A DNA stretch of 64,000 nucleotides. Source: Sergeia podlipaevii. Taxonomy: Eukaryota > Euglenozoa > Kinetoplastea > Trypanosomatida > Trypanosomatidae. Shown here piece by piece: positions 36,156-45,101 of the stretch. Both the position numbers and the translations under genes were made by a program. Position 1 is the first letter of the stretch. Each line of letters begins with the position of its first letter. The stretch spans positions 1-64,000 of the forward strand of contig JASANZ010002245.1 in assembly GCA_030849805.1 (NCBI GenBank), given 5' to 3'. Below the pieces are notes generated by a model that saw only the letters and a program-made list of their open reading frames with translations, ran no database searches and was not told where the DNA came from.

Positions 36156-39100
36156 CTACTGGGGTTTGCAGAATACAATGCGAATAGGAATGTCGGAGAT
36201 GCTGTTCTCCTCTTCAGCAACCATCACAGCGTTTTCAGCCTTCTTGTCGATAGAGGTCCAGTTATAGGTAAGGGTCTGGTTAATTTGGTCTGCAAACTTC
36301 AACAGAGAATCCGCCAGCTCTTGCTCCTCGATCTCAAGGAAGACATCAACGATATCGCTAACGACAAGATTAGCCTTTTTGCGGAGCTGCTGGACACGGT
36401 TCACAAACTCGCGAGCGCGCCAGGAGTCAATGAGGTCCTGGTCCACGCGCATGTCGAGCAAGACCGTGACATCGCTGTCACTATTGAAGTCAAAGTCATT
36501 GATTTCCGTCTTAATCGCGCGCTTTACAATCACGTCGTCGAGCGCGAGCTGCTGGTCGACAACGACGCCTCCATTGTTGTTCATAAACGTGCGCACCTCC
36601 TCGGGGTTCATCGCCTTCACAGCATCACGAACGGCAGTGACCTTCTCACGTAAGCGCTTGCCAGCTGCAGCATAGTTCAGTTCCAGAGAGGTGTTAATGT
36701 ACTCATCGCCAGGAGTGACGATCACTTCAAAGGCGTTGACCTCCTCCTTGATGTAGTTGAGCATCTTGGTCACGTCATCACGGTAGGTCTGGTCGGGGTG
36801 CGCAATAATGACCTGGCGGACAGGACGCTTCATGGAGATGCCTCTGCGATCACGCAGCACGCGGAGGAGCTCAACAATCTTAATCATTCGGGACATGGCA
36901 CGCTCCAGCTCAGCATCATCAAGAGAGGCGTCCTCCTCAGGAATCATGAGGTAGTGGACGGAGTCCGCCTGCATGTCAGCGGGGAGCAGCGGCTTGATGC
37001 GCTGGTAGAGCATCTCAGCGACGAAGGGGGCAATATGCGCCACGATGCGAGAAACGTCAAAAAGTACAATGAGCATCGTCGAGAGGGCCTGCGCACGATC
37101 TTCAAGATCAAAGGTTGTCTTCATGCGGCGACGGTTCATGCGGACATACCAGTTGGAGAGATCCACCACGAAGCGGAGGATACCAGGGACGACGTTGTAC
37201 AGGTGGTAGAGGCCCATCTCCTTCTTCACGTACCGCAGCAGCGTCTGGGAGGAGGTAAGAATCCAGCGGTCCATCTCGTTGGTGCTGCGAACATTGACAG
37301 AAACAACACCACCGGCCGCGAGACACGCGTTGGTGTTCGCAATGAAGAACTTGGCGGCGTTGAAGAGGGGAAGCATAATATCTCTCACGACGGCCCTTAC
37401 ACCCTCCGCACGAAACCGCAAAGGCTCACCACGCACGACGGGGGAGTTGATAATGTACATACGCAGCGCGTCGGCACCACATTGATCAATTATTTCCTTG
37501 GGCTCTGGATAGTTCTTGAGGCGCTTGCTCATCTTCTTGCCGTCACCCGCGAGCACCAGACCGTTGACACAAACGTTTTTGAAGGGTGACTTGTCAAAAA
37601 GGGCGACACCGAGAACGAGAAGAGTGTAGAACCAGCCACGCGTTTGATCCAAGCCCTCGGCAACAAAGTCGGCGGGAAAGCGTTCAAGGAACTTTTCATT
37701 GTTCTCAAAGGGGTAGTGCTCCTGCGCGTAGGGCATAGAGCCTGACTCGAACCAGCAATCAAACACCTCAGTTACGCGGCGAAGCGGGGGCTGGCCAGGA
37801 CGCTTGCTTGGGATCGTGATGTCGTCAATGTACTGACGGTGGATATTGTTGATGCCCGTGCGTCCAGACAGCTCCTCCAGCTGGGCCACGCTGGAGACAA
37901 TGACGAGCTCCTCCCAGTCCTCGCTGTGCCAGATAGGAATCGGTGTACCCCAGTAGCGGTTACGCGATACGTTCCAGTCCCGCGCATCCTGCAGCCAGTT
38001 GGAGAAGCGACCGACCTTGACGGAGTCAGGCACCCAGTAGGAGGTATCGTTGGCCTGTACAAGCTTGTCACGGAAAGACTCCACGTTCACAAACCAAGAG
38101 TTTACCGCCTTGTAGAGCAGCGGGGTGTCACTGCGCCAGCAGAAAGGGTAACTGTGAACAATGGAGCGCTTGCTGATGAGACGCTTCTGATTATCCAAGT
38201 ACTTCATAATGTCAGCATCCGCCTCCTTGACGTAGCGGCCAGCAAAATCGGTCACCTCTTTAGTGAAGCAGCCGTTCTCGTCCACCGGGCAAACGAGACT
38301 ACCGCCCTTGGTGATGATGCCCTCGCGCATGCAAACGCGAAAGTCGTCCTCGCCAAAGGCTGGGGCCTGGTGAACAATACCAGTACCGCTACTTGTGGTG
38401 ACGTAGTCGTCGGCAACAATACGGAAGGCGTGCTCGGAGAAGTTTTCGAAGTAGGGGAAAAGGGGCTTGTATCGCCTGCCAACCAGCGCCTCGCCCTTGA
38501 TCTTCTCCACAGCTGTGTACGGAGCGGCAGCTGGCACCTCAACCTTTGTTGCCTCCTCGCCCTTTTTGGCCTTCTTGGTCTTCTCTGGAGGGTACAATTC
38601 GTTCAGAAGCAACTCGGCAAGGTAGTAGTGACGCCCGGTTTTGGTGTCCAGCACCTGCACGTAGTCGACGTCCTTGTTGACGCACAGCGCAACGTTGCTG
38701 GGCAGGGTCCACGGAGTGGTGGTCCACGCCAGAAAGAAGGTGTTTTCGTCGTCAGCGCTCTGCAAAGCCACCGTGACGGAAGGATCCGTGGCATCCTTGT
38801 AGTTCGAGTTGGCCTCGAAGTTACTAAGCGGGGTGGTGCAACCGGTGGAGAAGGGCATCACCTTGAAGCCCCTGTACACAAGCTTCTTCTCCCACAGCTG
38901 CGCAAAGACCCACCACACACTCTCCATATAGCTGAGATTCATCGTCTTGTAGTCGTTGTCAAAGTCAATCCAGCGGCCCATGCGCTCCACCGTGCGGCGC
39001 CATTCGGTGGCATAACGCATAACGATCGCCTGGCAGCGATCATTGTAGTTGCCAATGCCGTAGTTGAGAACATCGTGGGAGGTCTTGATCCCGAGCTCCT

Positions 39101-39776
39101 TATCAATCTCAAATTCAATGGGAAGGCCGTGGCAGTCCCAGCCAAAGCGGCGCTCAACGTGGTGACCCGTCTGATGAGCCCAGCGTGTGACCATATCCTT
39201 AATGGTGCCGGCCAAGATGTGACCGTAATGCGGCAGGCCAGTGGCGAAGGGAGGGCCATCATAGAAGTTGTATGGCTTCTTGCCCTCAGACATCTTGAGA
39301 GACGTACGGAACGCATCCTTCTCGCGCCAGAGCTGCATCACCTCTTCCTCAAGCGCGGGGAAGTTGAGAACATCAAAGTTCTTCAGAACGTCGTTCTGCT
39401 CTGCATCCTCCATCGTAACTGCAGAAGTAGTACTACTGGCGGTAAACTTATCGGCGAACTTCCTTGTTGTTCCTAAAGATTCTGATAATGGTGGCTGTTG
39501 ACTAGACAACTTACTAGAATCACTAATTGTTTGATTGTTACAAGCAAAAGAAGAAGAAGAAGCAGTTGAGAAGACAGGTGATGAGGTACTGACAGAGGCG
39601 GAAAGAGGAAAGGAGGAAGACGAAGATTGCTGCTGTTGCATCTTCTTTGTGTAGATCACAGTGCGAGTGGCGTGCGGGTAGGGGTTATTGCTCTTCTTGA
39701 CGCCCTTCCGAAGCAGACCGTACGTAGGTGCGAATGCCCCCACGTGACGGCGCGCCACACGGGCATATCGAAGCAT
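36156..39776 (-). CDS. IleRS: Isoleucyl-tRNA synthetase, predicted dual-targeted
   Basis: Class Ia synthetase charging tRNA(Ile), 1206 residues from the ATG at 39776. HIGH-type motif HYGH at 183-186, KMSKR at 748-752, the editing (CP1) domain between, and the anticodon-binding domain after. The first 121 residues are an extension: a basic presequence MLRYARVARRHVGAFAPTYG, then a serine-rich stretch. The conserved eukaryotic body starts around the in-frame ATG of residue 122 (39413). Inside the extension the transcribed strand has a long pyrimidine tract (39592-39626) ending in CAG with its AG at 39589-39590; no ATG in any frame lies between that AG and 39413. Transcripts spliced there would encode a cytosolic enzyme of 1085 residues. 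Dual targeting of IleRS by alternative trans-splicing is established in Trypanosoma brucei. Confidence 0.95.
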   Translation of the reverse strand: MLRYARVARRHVGAFAPTYGLLRKGVKKSNNPYPHATRTVIYTKKMQQQQSSSSSFPLSASVSTSSPVFSTASSSSFACNNQTISDSSKLSSQQPPLSESLGTTRKFADKFTASSTTSAVTMEDAEQNDVLKNFDVLNFPALEEEVMQLWREKDAFRTSLKMSEGKKPYNFYDGPPFATGLPHYGHILAGTIKDMVTRWAHQTGHHVERRFGWDCHGLPIEFEIDKELGIKTSHDVLNYGIGNYNDRCQAIVMRYATEWRRTVERMGRWIDFDNDYKTMNLSYMESVWWVFAQLWEKKLVYRGFKVMPFSTGCTTPLSNFEANSNYKDATDPSVTVALQSADDENTFFLAWTTTPWTLPSNVALCVNKDVDYVQVLDTKTGRHYYLAELLLNELYPPEKTKKAKKGEEATKVEVPAAAPYTAVEKIKGEALVGRRYKPLFPYFENFSEHAFRIVADDYVTTSSGTGIVHQAPAFGEDDFRVCMREGIITKGGSLVCPVDENGCFTKEVTDFAGRYVKEADADIMKYLDNQKRLISKRSIVHSYPFCWRSDTPLLYKAVNSWFVNVESFRDKLVQANDTSYWVPDSVKVGRFSNWLQDARDWNVSRNRYWGTPIPIWHSEDWEELVIVSSVAQLEELSGRTGINNIHRQYIDDITIPSKRPGQPPLRRVTEVFDCWFESGSMPYAQEHYPFENNEKFLERFPADFVAEGLDQTRGWFYTLLVLGVALFDKSPFKNVCVNGLVLAGDGKKMSKRLKNYPEPKEIIDQCGADALRMYIINSPVVRGEPLRFRAEGVRAVVRDIMLPLFNAAKFFIANTNACLAAGGVVSVNVRSTNEMDRWILTSSQTLLRYVKKEMGLYHLYNVVPGILRFVVDLSNWYVRMNRRRMKTTFDLEDRAQALSTMLIVLFDVSRIVAHIAPFVAEMLYQRIKPLLPADMQADSVHYLMIPEEDASLDDAELERAMSRMIKIVELLRVLRDRRGISMKRPVRQVIIAHPDQTYRDDVTKMLNYIKEEVNAFEVIVTPGDEYINTSLELNYAAAGKRLREKVTAVRDAVKAMNPEEVRTFMNNNGGVVVDQQLALDDVIVKRAIKTEINDFDFNSDSDVTVLLDMRVDQDLIDSWRAREFVNRVQQLRKKANLVVSDIVDVFLEIEEQELADSLLKFADQINQTLTYNWTSIDKKAENAVMVAEEENSISDIPIRIVFCKPQ
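39589..39626 (-). promoter_or_regulatory. Predicted internal trans-splice acceptor in IleRS
   Basis: Read on the minus strand, about 35 nearly uninterrupted pyrimidines end in CAG. The tract is coding in the long mRNA, where it specifies the SSSSSFPLS region, and would be the splice signal for the short mRNA. The next ATG downstream on that strand is residue 122 of the long form, at 39413. Confidence 0.65.
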
Positions 39777-41635
39777 CTCGAATTTTTGTTTTTTACTAAA
39801 AGCGCAAATGTTTTCTCTCCCCACCTTCTTTCCTTCACCTTGCCAAACCACCGCACACCACGAACAGAGATTGTTATTCTTGTTTTGTTTCCTTCAAGAA
39901 CAGTACCAGTACACTTGCAAATATGTATACGGTTTCGTTCTTGTTTTGATACTACAATGTAAATACGATAACGTAACAACAATTTTAAAAAGGAGAAAAT
40001 ATGAAACAATAAATAAACTTTTCTCTCCTACTAGTTTAATGGAGAGAGGCAGGGTTGTGATGAAAGCTACGCTATAGACCTTTAAATCCTTTCTTCTTTT
40101 GCTTCTTCAGTATATGGCAAGAAGAAAAAAAAAAGTCAAAAAAGAACAGAATAGATAATACATTTTTGTAAAGATGCTATATATTAAGGTATCAATCGCG
40201 AGGAAATAGGTATAAACATCGTTGGCGTGCATGATGTCTTTAGCGCATACAATATGCCCACGTGGTCGGTACTGTTACTTTTTTCTGTCTTAAAACGCTC
40301 CATCACTAATAAAAAGACGCACACGTTCGTACCTAAACGAGGGAACACACAAGCATAAAGAAAAAAGAAAACGAAAAAAAAAGCGGAGCCCTCGACTCAA
40401 GCTTGACAAATGCTGGGTATTCATGAAAGCCCCCACTCCTTTGTAGCTATCGCAATATAATGCCAAAATCGGGTACTTTTTTTCTAAAGGACATCCTTAA
40501 GTGCGGGCATACATACACATCCCTCCATAACCTTTCGTTCATGCGCATTCTCTCACACACATGCATAAACGCACACACATAAAAAAAGAAAACGTGATTG
40601 CATAAATCATGATCAAAAAGGTCCAGAAAGAGTCAAAACACTAAAAGAAAAAACACGCACTCTCGCAGCTCGTGACGGTGTACACTCGCAAACTTGTGTT
40701 GAGAGAAGGAAAGTGGACACAAGCACAGCTGAACAAAAAGTGTTTATTAAATGCTACTCAAGTGTATAAAAACTTTTAAATAGGGGGAGGGGGAAGACAC
40801 AGAAAAATAAATACGGAGTTAAATGCTAATAATAATAAAAAAAACACCACGGGAGAGAGAAAGGGAACACGTATAAACGCATGCAAGAAGGCAACTGCAT
40901 ACAACCAAAACTCCAAAAAAAAATCTCGAAAATCACGCACCCCTCACACACATTTATAAAACTGCCGTGTCATATAAATGCATGCAAACAACATACATCG
41001 TACTCATGTTTGTTTTCAAAAAAAAAAAAAAGTAGACAAAATCCATTTGCAGCTTTTCCTCCTCTGTCTTTCTCTCTTCCTCTCTCAGACAGAAGAAGAA
41101 GCGGTACGAACGAAGCAATGTTGCGCTTAAAAAAAAAAACGGATTAAAGGAGTGCACGCAAAAGCAAGAGATCACAGTGTAGCCATAAATGAGAAACCCA
41201 TAGCTGAATGTTCAACCATGTGATGTTGCGCAGAGCACAAAAAAAAAAATCAAGAAAAGAAAAGAAAAAGAAAGCAACAACAACAGTAACATATCTTTTT
41301 ATAAAAAAATATAAACCGATATGAAAATTTAAAAAATGTTTATACAATTGCTTGTAGCCACGGCAAAAGCAAATGCATATAGACTATTCTCTGCACATCG
41401 ACTCGTAATCAAGTTATTTCTCGTAAAAGAAAAAAAAATAGAAAAGAAACTTCTTCTATTCATAATAAGTTAATTTTTAAAGAGCCGTAGTCTCCTCAAG
41501 GAGCCACATACAGCTATGCTTCTTTTTTTTTTTTGAATTAGATCATAAAAGCAAGCAAGTAGCTAAAAATAAATAAATAAAAATAATAACAACAACAACA
41601 ACAACAACAAACTGCCTCTTTTAGATAGGACATCA
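39777..41635. other. Long spacer, 1.9 kb
   Basis: No gene recognised. An (AAC)n tract lies near 41584-41611 next to the PRA1 stop. There are many A and T homopolymers and a few scattered CA repeats. On the minus strand a TTTTAG near 39797-39802 could be the outer splice site of IleRS. Confidence 0.6.
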
Positions 41636-42979
41636 TTATGAGTCGTAAGAAGAAGCAGGGCATTTCACTGTTAAACTCCCCCGCATTGGTTTGTTCTGAA
41701 ATGCCTCGACAAAATCTGGGTCGACCTGCTGCATTCCGCACGTGGGTGAACGCGGTGCCACAACGGTAATACCGCGCCGGTCTATTGCCTCCATGTAGCT
41801 CCTGTAGGCAGCATCAGAGTAAGACGTCAGAGAAGCGTGGGCAATAATGGGAGCAGCGATCAGGAGAACAGCAAGAATAATCTTACCAAAGCCCACCAGA
41901 TACACGGTGGCAACACACGAGGCCAACTGGACTATCTTTGCTGTCTTGGCCAGCGTTTGCACTCGCCTCAACTGCGTTGGATCTTCCGCAGTTCCCCCGC
42001 TTGTACATTCATTGTCTCTTACCGCAGCAGCGCGGCGACGGCGCGTATTTCGTTGCGTGAAGTGCACCACACCGGCGAGGAAAAAAACGACAAGAAAGTG
42101 TGGATCTGCCACACAGAGCAGCATTACACAGAGGAAAAGATAGTTGACATAGTTCCTTGCATAGTAGAGGAGATTGATAAGAATCCGCTGCAGGTAGTCC
42201 TCCTGGGTGGGCAGCGTGGGCCGTACAAAACATCTGCGCAGCGGCCGCGCCTTCTGTGCTTGAGCTGCCTCCCAGATGAGCGAAAACTGTAGAGGCACGT
42301 TGGTTGCTGCTGCGTTGACGTCGCGCCTGCTAGTGGAGGAAATGACAATCTGCTGAGGTGTGGTGCATCCGCTGCTAATTTTCTTATTTAAAGGAACTGA
42401 GTAGATCTGAAGGGGCGTGTGGATAGGACTGGAGCAGGCGAGCACAGGAAACTTTGGCACAGCCGCGGATGTTGTGGATGTTGCCGTCGGCCAGTGGTGA
42501 GTGAGATACCGTCTATCTCGCCCTGCCACAGACCTTACTTGCGAATTAGGTGGGGTACTACGGCTAGGGAATGCTAAGTGCGCGGGTACTAAGTTTGCTA
42601 CACCCTGTACTCCTGCTTCTTGTCCTCCTTCTTCACTATCAACTCCCTTCTGCTCGGTGTTGATCGCCACGCAAGTTGGTGTCGCAGTTGTGCTGCTTCC
42701 ACCGTTGCTGCTGCTGGTGGTGGTGTTATCATTTGGTGCACTAATGATCAAGTGCATGCCCATCGGCTTTGTATCAGGCACTAAAGAATCGTCGTGGCGG
42801 TGGTGATGCTGATGCTTGCCAATTCCCTCGGCATCGCCCTCGTAGAGCGCAGAAGAATTTGAGCTCGAATATTCAGCGACGGTATTGGAAAGGCCCACAA
42901 TATCGCTTGACTGACATCTGTCTAGGCGAGACTCCGTTTCAGCGGCCTGATTAAGATCCATATTCGCTTCTACGAACAT
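41636..42979 (-). CDS. PRA1 (prenylated Rab acceptor) family membrane protein
   Basis: PRA1/Yip3 proteins are four-helix membrane proteins of the Golgi and endosomes that interact with prenylated Rabs. In this 447-residue protein the domain occupies about 255-430. The signature is LQRILINLLYYARNYVNYLF at 263-282, matching the family pattern R-x-x-x-N-L-x-Y-Y-x-x-N-Y, followed by hydrophobic pairs near 280-306 and 345-385. Canonical PRA1 proteins have about 180 residues; here a 250-residue serine/threonine-rich, probably disordered N-terminal extension is added, and a charged loop with RNTRRRRAAAVRD separates the two hairpins. The ATG at 42979 is first in frame; a second lies at residue 7. Confidence 0.7.
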   Translation of the reverse strand: MFVEANMDLNQAAETESRLDRCQSSDIVGLSNTVAEYSSSNSSALYEGDAEGIGKHQHHHRHDDSLVPDTKPMGMHLIISAPNDNTTTSSSNGGSSTTATPTCVAINTEQKGVDSEEGGQEAGVQGVANLVPAHLAFPSRSTPPNSQVRSVAGRDRRYLTHHWPTATSTTSAAVPKFPVLACSSPIHTPLQIYSVPLNKKISSGCTTPQQIVISSTSRRDVNAAATNVPLQFSLIWEAAQAQKARPLRRCFVRPTLPTQEDYLQRILINLLYYARNYVNYLFLCVMLLCVADPHFLVVFFLAGVVHFTQRNTRRRRAAAVRDNECTSGGTAEDPTQLRRVQTLAKTAKIVQLASCVATVYLVGFGKIILAVLLIAAPIIAHASLTSYSDAAYRSYMEAIDRRGITVVAPRSPTCGMQQVDPDFVEAFQNKPMRGSLTVKCPASSYDS

Positions 42980-43905
42980 TCTGTACGTAATATACGTGTT
43001 TAGTAACTAAAGGTGTTTGTTTGTTTTGCCAGAATGCTGCAGGTATGCGAGTGAAAACAGAAATAATCTGCCACACAAGGAAGTAATTTTCTTTTCGTAC
43101 TAAAAAAAAAAAGAATAGATAAAAATAATTGCTTTCCTTTACAACAAAGAAAACGTGTTAACAAAGATACCGAAATATGATATCGACCCCCCCCCTTCCT
43201 TCCTTCCTTTCTCTTATTTGATGAAAGTTTAGGAAAGAGAAAGGAAAGGAGTTAGTAAAAAAAAAAAATCTTCTTTGAGTGTTGCACTAAACTACGCAGA
43301 TAGAATCTCCCAGTAAATGAGAGATTGCTCTTGATACTTCTTGCAAAGATGGACTACAACACAATGCAAGACACAAACCAATTCAGGTACAACCCACAGA
43401 GAATGTATGGATTGTACAGAAGGAAACGAGCAAAAAAAAAATGGGATGAAAAAGCCCAGATGCCCACAAAAGAAAGAAAAGAAAAGCAGAAAAACAAAAA
43501 ATAGAATCCTAAAATGAAAAAAAAGCACAAAAATATGATGTATATAAAAAAGCACTAAATAAGGTAATAAAGTAAGCAAAGGAAAGAAGAAGATATCGTG
43601 CGCACTTCCTCCTTGATAAAGCTAACTGCTGGCAAGACGCCTAAGAAGAGGGAAACTGTATTATTTTTTTTGGATATATGAAAAAAAAGAAACTGTTTGC
43701 TTTTCCCCTCTAAACTGACGAAAAGGAATTTGTTTGATGTAGCTGCAAAAAGGAAGTAAAAGAAAAAAAAAAGAAAGGAAGAAAAAAGGGTATGTAAGCG
43801 TAATGGAGTGGCGCTACATTGGATACAAAAAGACAGCAAGAAACATGCAAAACATGAGCCTTTAATTATAAAAAATGAGTAACAAAAAGAAAAATGGTAA
43901 ATGAA

Positions 43906-43936
<31 letters not shown>

Positions 43937-44004
43937 GCAGTAAAGTAAATTCTTCTGTTCTATCAGAGCTCAATTAAAAAAAAAAACCTCCCGTGAAGCC
44001 GTCG
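42980..44004. other. Spacer
   Basis: No gene recognised. Contains a run of nine C at 43187-43195 followed by (TTCC)n, an (AAT)n tract of about 30 bases near 43905-43936, and poly-A runs. Minus-strand open frames at 43292-43579 and 43555-43839 have phenylalanine/leucine-rich low-complexity composition and were rejected. Confidence 0.6.
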
Positions 44005-44517
44005 CTATATCCCCTCTAGCACGATCTGATTAAATGTGGTACTGTCCACAACACGTACTCGTACGTTCTCTTGCTGAATGCCCGCTGCTTCCAGCTTGAG
44101 CGCGAGCTGCAAAGCGAGTAGGTGCTTACAGCACCACACGTCTTGTCTGCGAATTGACTGATACGCGTACGCTGAGCAAGGGCAGTAGTAGGGTGAGAAG
44201 AGAGTGTGGTCACCAATCGTATAAACAACACGGGAAGGTGTGGATGCGGCAAACGGTGGTATGCCCTGACCGCCTGAAATAGAAGGTCCTTGCTCCACAT
44301 AGCGAATCACAGGCTCCGCGCCATACAGAGCAATCGCAATAGCCGAGACAAAGGTCTTTCCGTATAGAATTTCAAGAGGCGCTAGAGCCTCCTCCACTTT
44401 GTAGGCCTCCGTAGAAACTGGAGCGCCACTCTCCCGCGCGGCGACGTACGAGGCGTATGTGTCAAGCGCAAGGCTGGTCAGTAGAGGTGGTGCATCCTCA
44501 GGAAACTGAAGAGGCAT
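44005..44517 (-). CDS. SWS1: ZSWIM7/SWS1-like SWIM zinc finger protein
   Basis: SWS1 is the conserved core of the Shu complex, which with RAD51 paralogues assists RAD51 filament formation in homologous recombination. The 170-residue length fits (human ZSWIM7 is about 140). The SWIM zinc finger C-x-C-x(n)-C-x-H is complete: C112, C114, C130 and H132 in YYCPCSAYAYQSIRRQ and WCCKHLL. The block SAYAYQSIRRQD and the trailing LALQLALKL resemble PAFAFSVLRKSD and CKHLLAVYLSQ of the vertebrate protein, and the closing IVLEGI matches its ILLME end. The ATG at 44517 is the sole start. Its SWSAP1-type partner is not in this window. Confidence 0.85.
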   Translation of the reverse strand: MPLQFPEDAPPLLTSLALDTYASYVAARESGAPVSTEAYKVEEALAPLEILYGKTFVSAIAIALYGAEPVIRYVEQGPSISGGQGIPPFAASTPSRVVYTIGDHTLFSPYYCPCSAYAYQSIRRQDVWCCKHLLALQLALKLEAAGIQQENVRVRVVDSTTFNQIVLEGI

Positions 44518-45101
44518 TTAAACCCTACTACGATTTCTCCCACCCACAATAATATTTGATATATTAATTTCTGTGTATGTACTCTGAATGCATTTGCACC
44601 AATCAAAAAAAAAAAAAAATGCACGTCGGTAAAAAAAAGAAAATGAAAAAAAAAAAAGAAAAGAAAAGAGAACTCAGATCACACGCGACTAATGTTTTGG
44701 GCAAATTATCAACGGATGAGAACAAAGAAGAAAAACCGGAGGGACCGACGCATCAGCGAGTATTCACCTCTTCCTTATCACCGCTATAGTGGTTTCAAAA
44801 ATAGGAAAGAGAGAGTGAGTGAGTGAGTGAGATACACACATACAACTTAAGCAAATAAACCATATGGGTGAGCGTACTCGTGGAATTAATAAAACAATGC
44901 GCTTCTCAAGACAAACTCTGAACACACTTCTTGGCACACACACACACACACACACATCAATCTCTTCACTTAGGAAATGTGGAAAAAACTTTTTTAAAAA
45001 AACCCATACGTGAGTTTCAAACCAAAAAAAAAAACTGCTCTCGCCCTTGCGCACACCTGCGATATTTTTTTTTATTTTTGCACGTTAAAGATGTCGCTTT
45101 T
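44518..45101. other. Spacer
   Basis: No gene seen. Contains (GAGT)n near 44813-44832 and (CA)n near 44935-44956. Confidence 0.6.

Noticed and set aside
37839..39476. 545-codon plus-strand open frame opposite IleRS
   Set aside because: Long open antisense frames are common opposite conserved GC-rich genes. IleRS motifs HYGH and KMSKR on the minus strand prove which strand codes.
43555..43839. 94-codon minus-strand frame in the spacer upstream of PRA1
   Set aside because: Poly-F stretch and homopolymer-driven sequence; no sign of a conserved protein.
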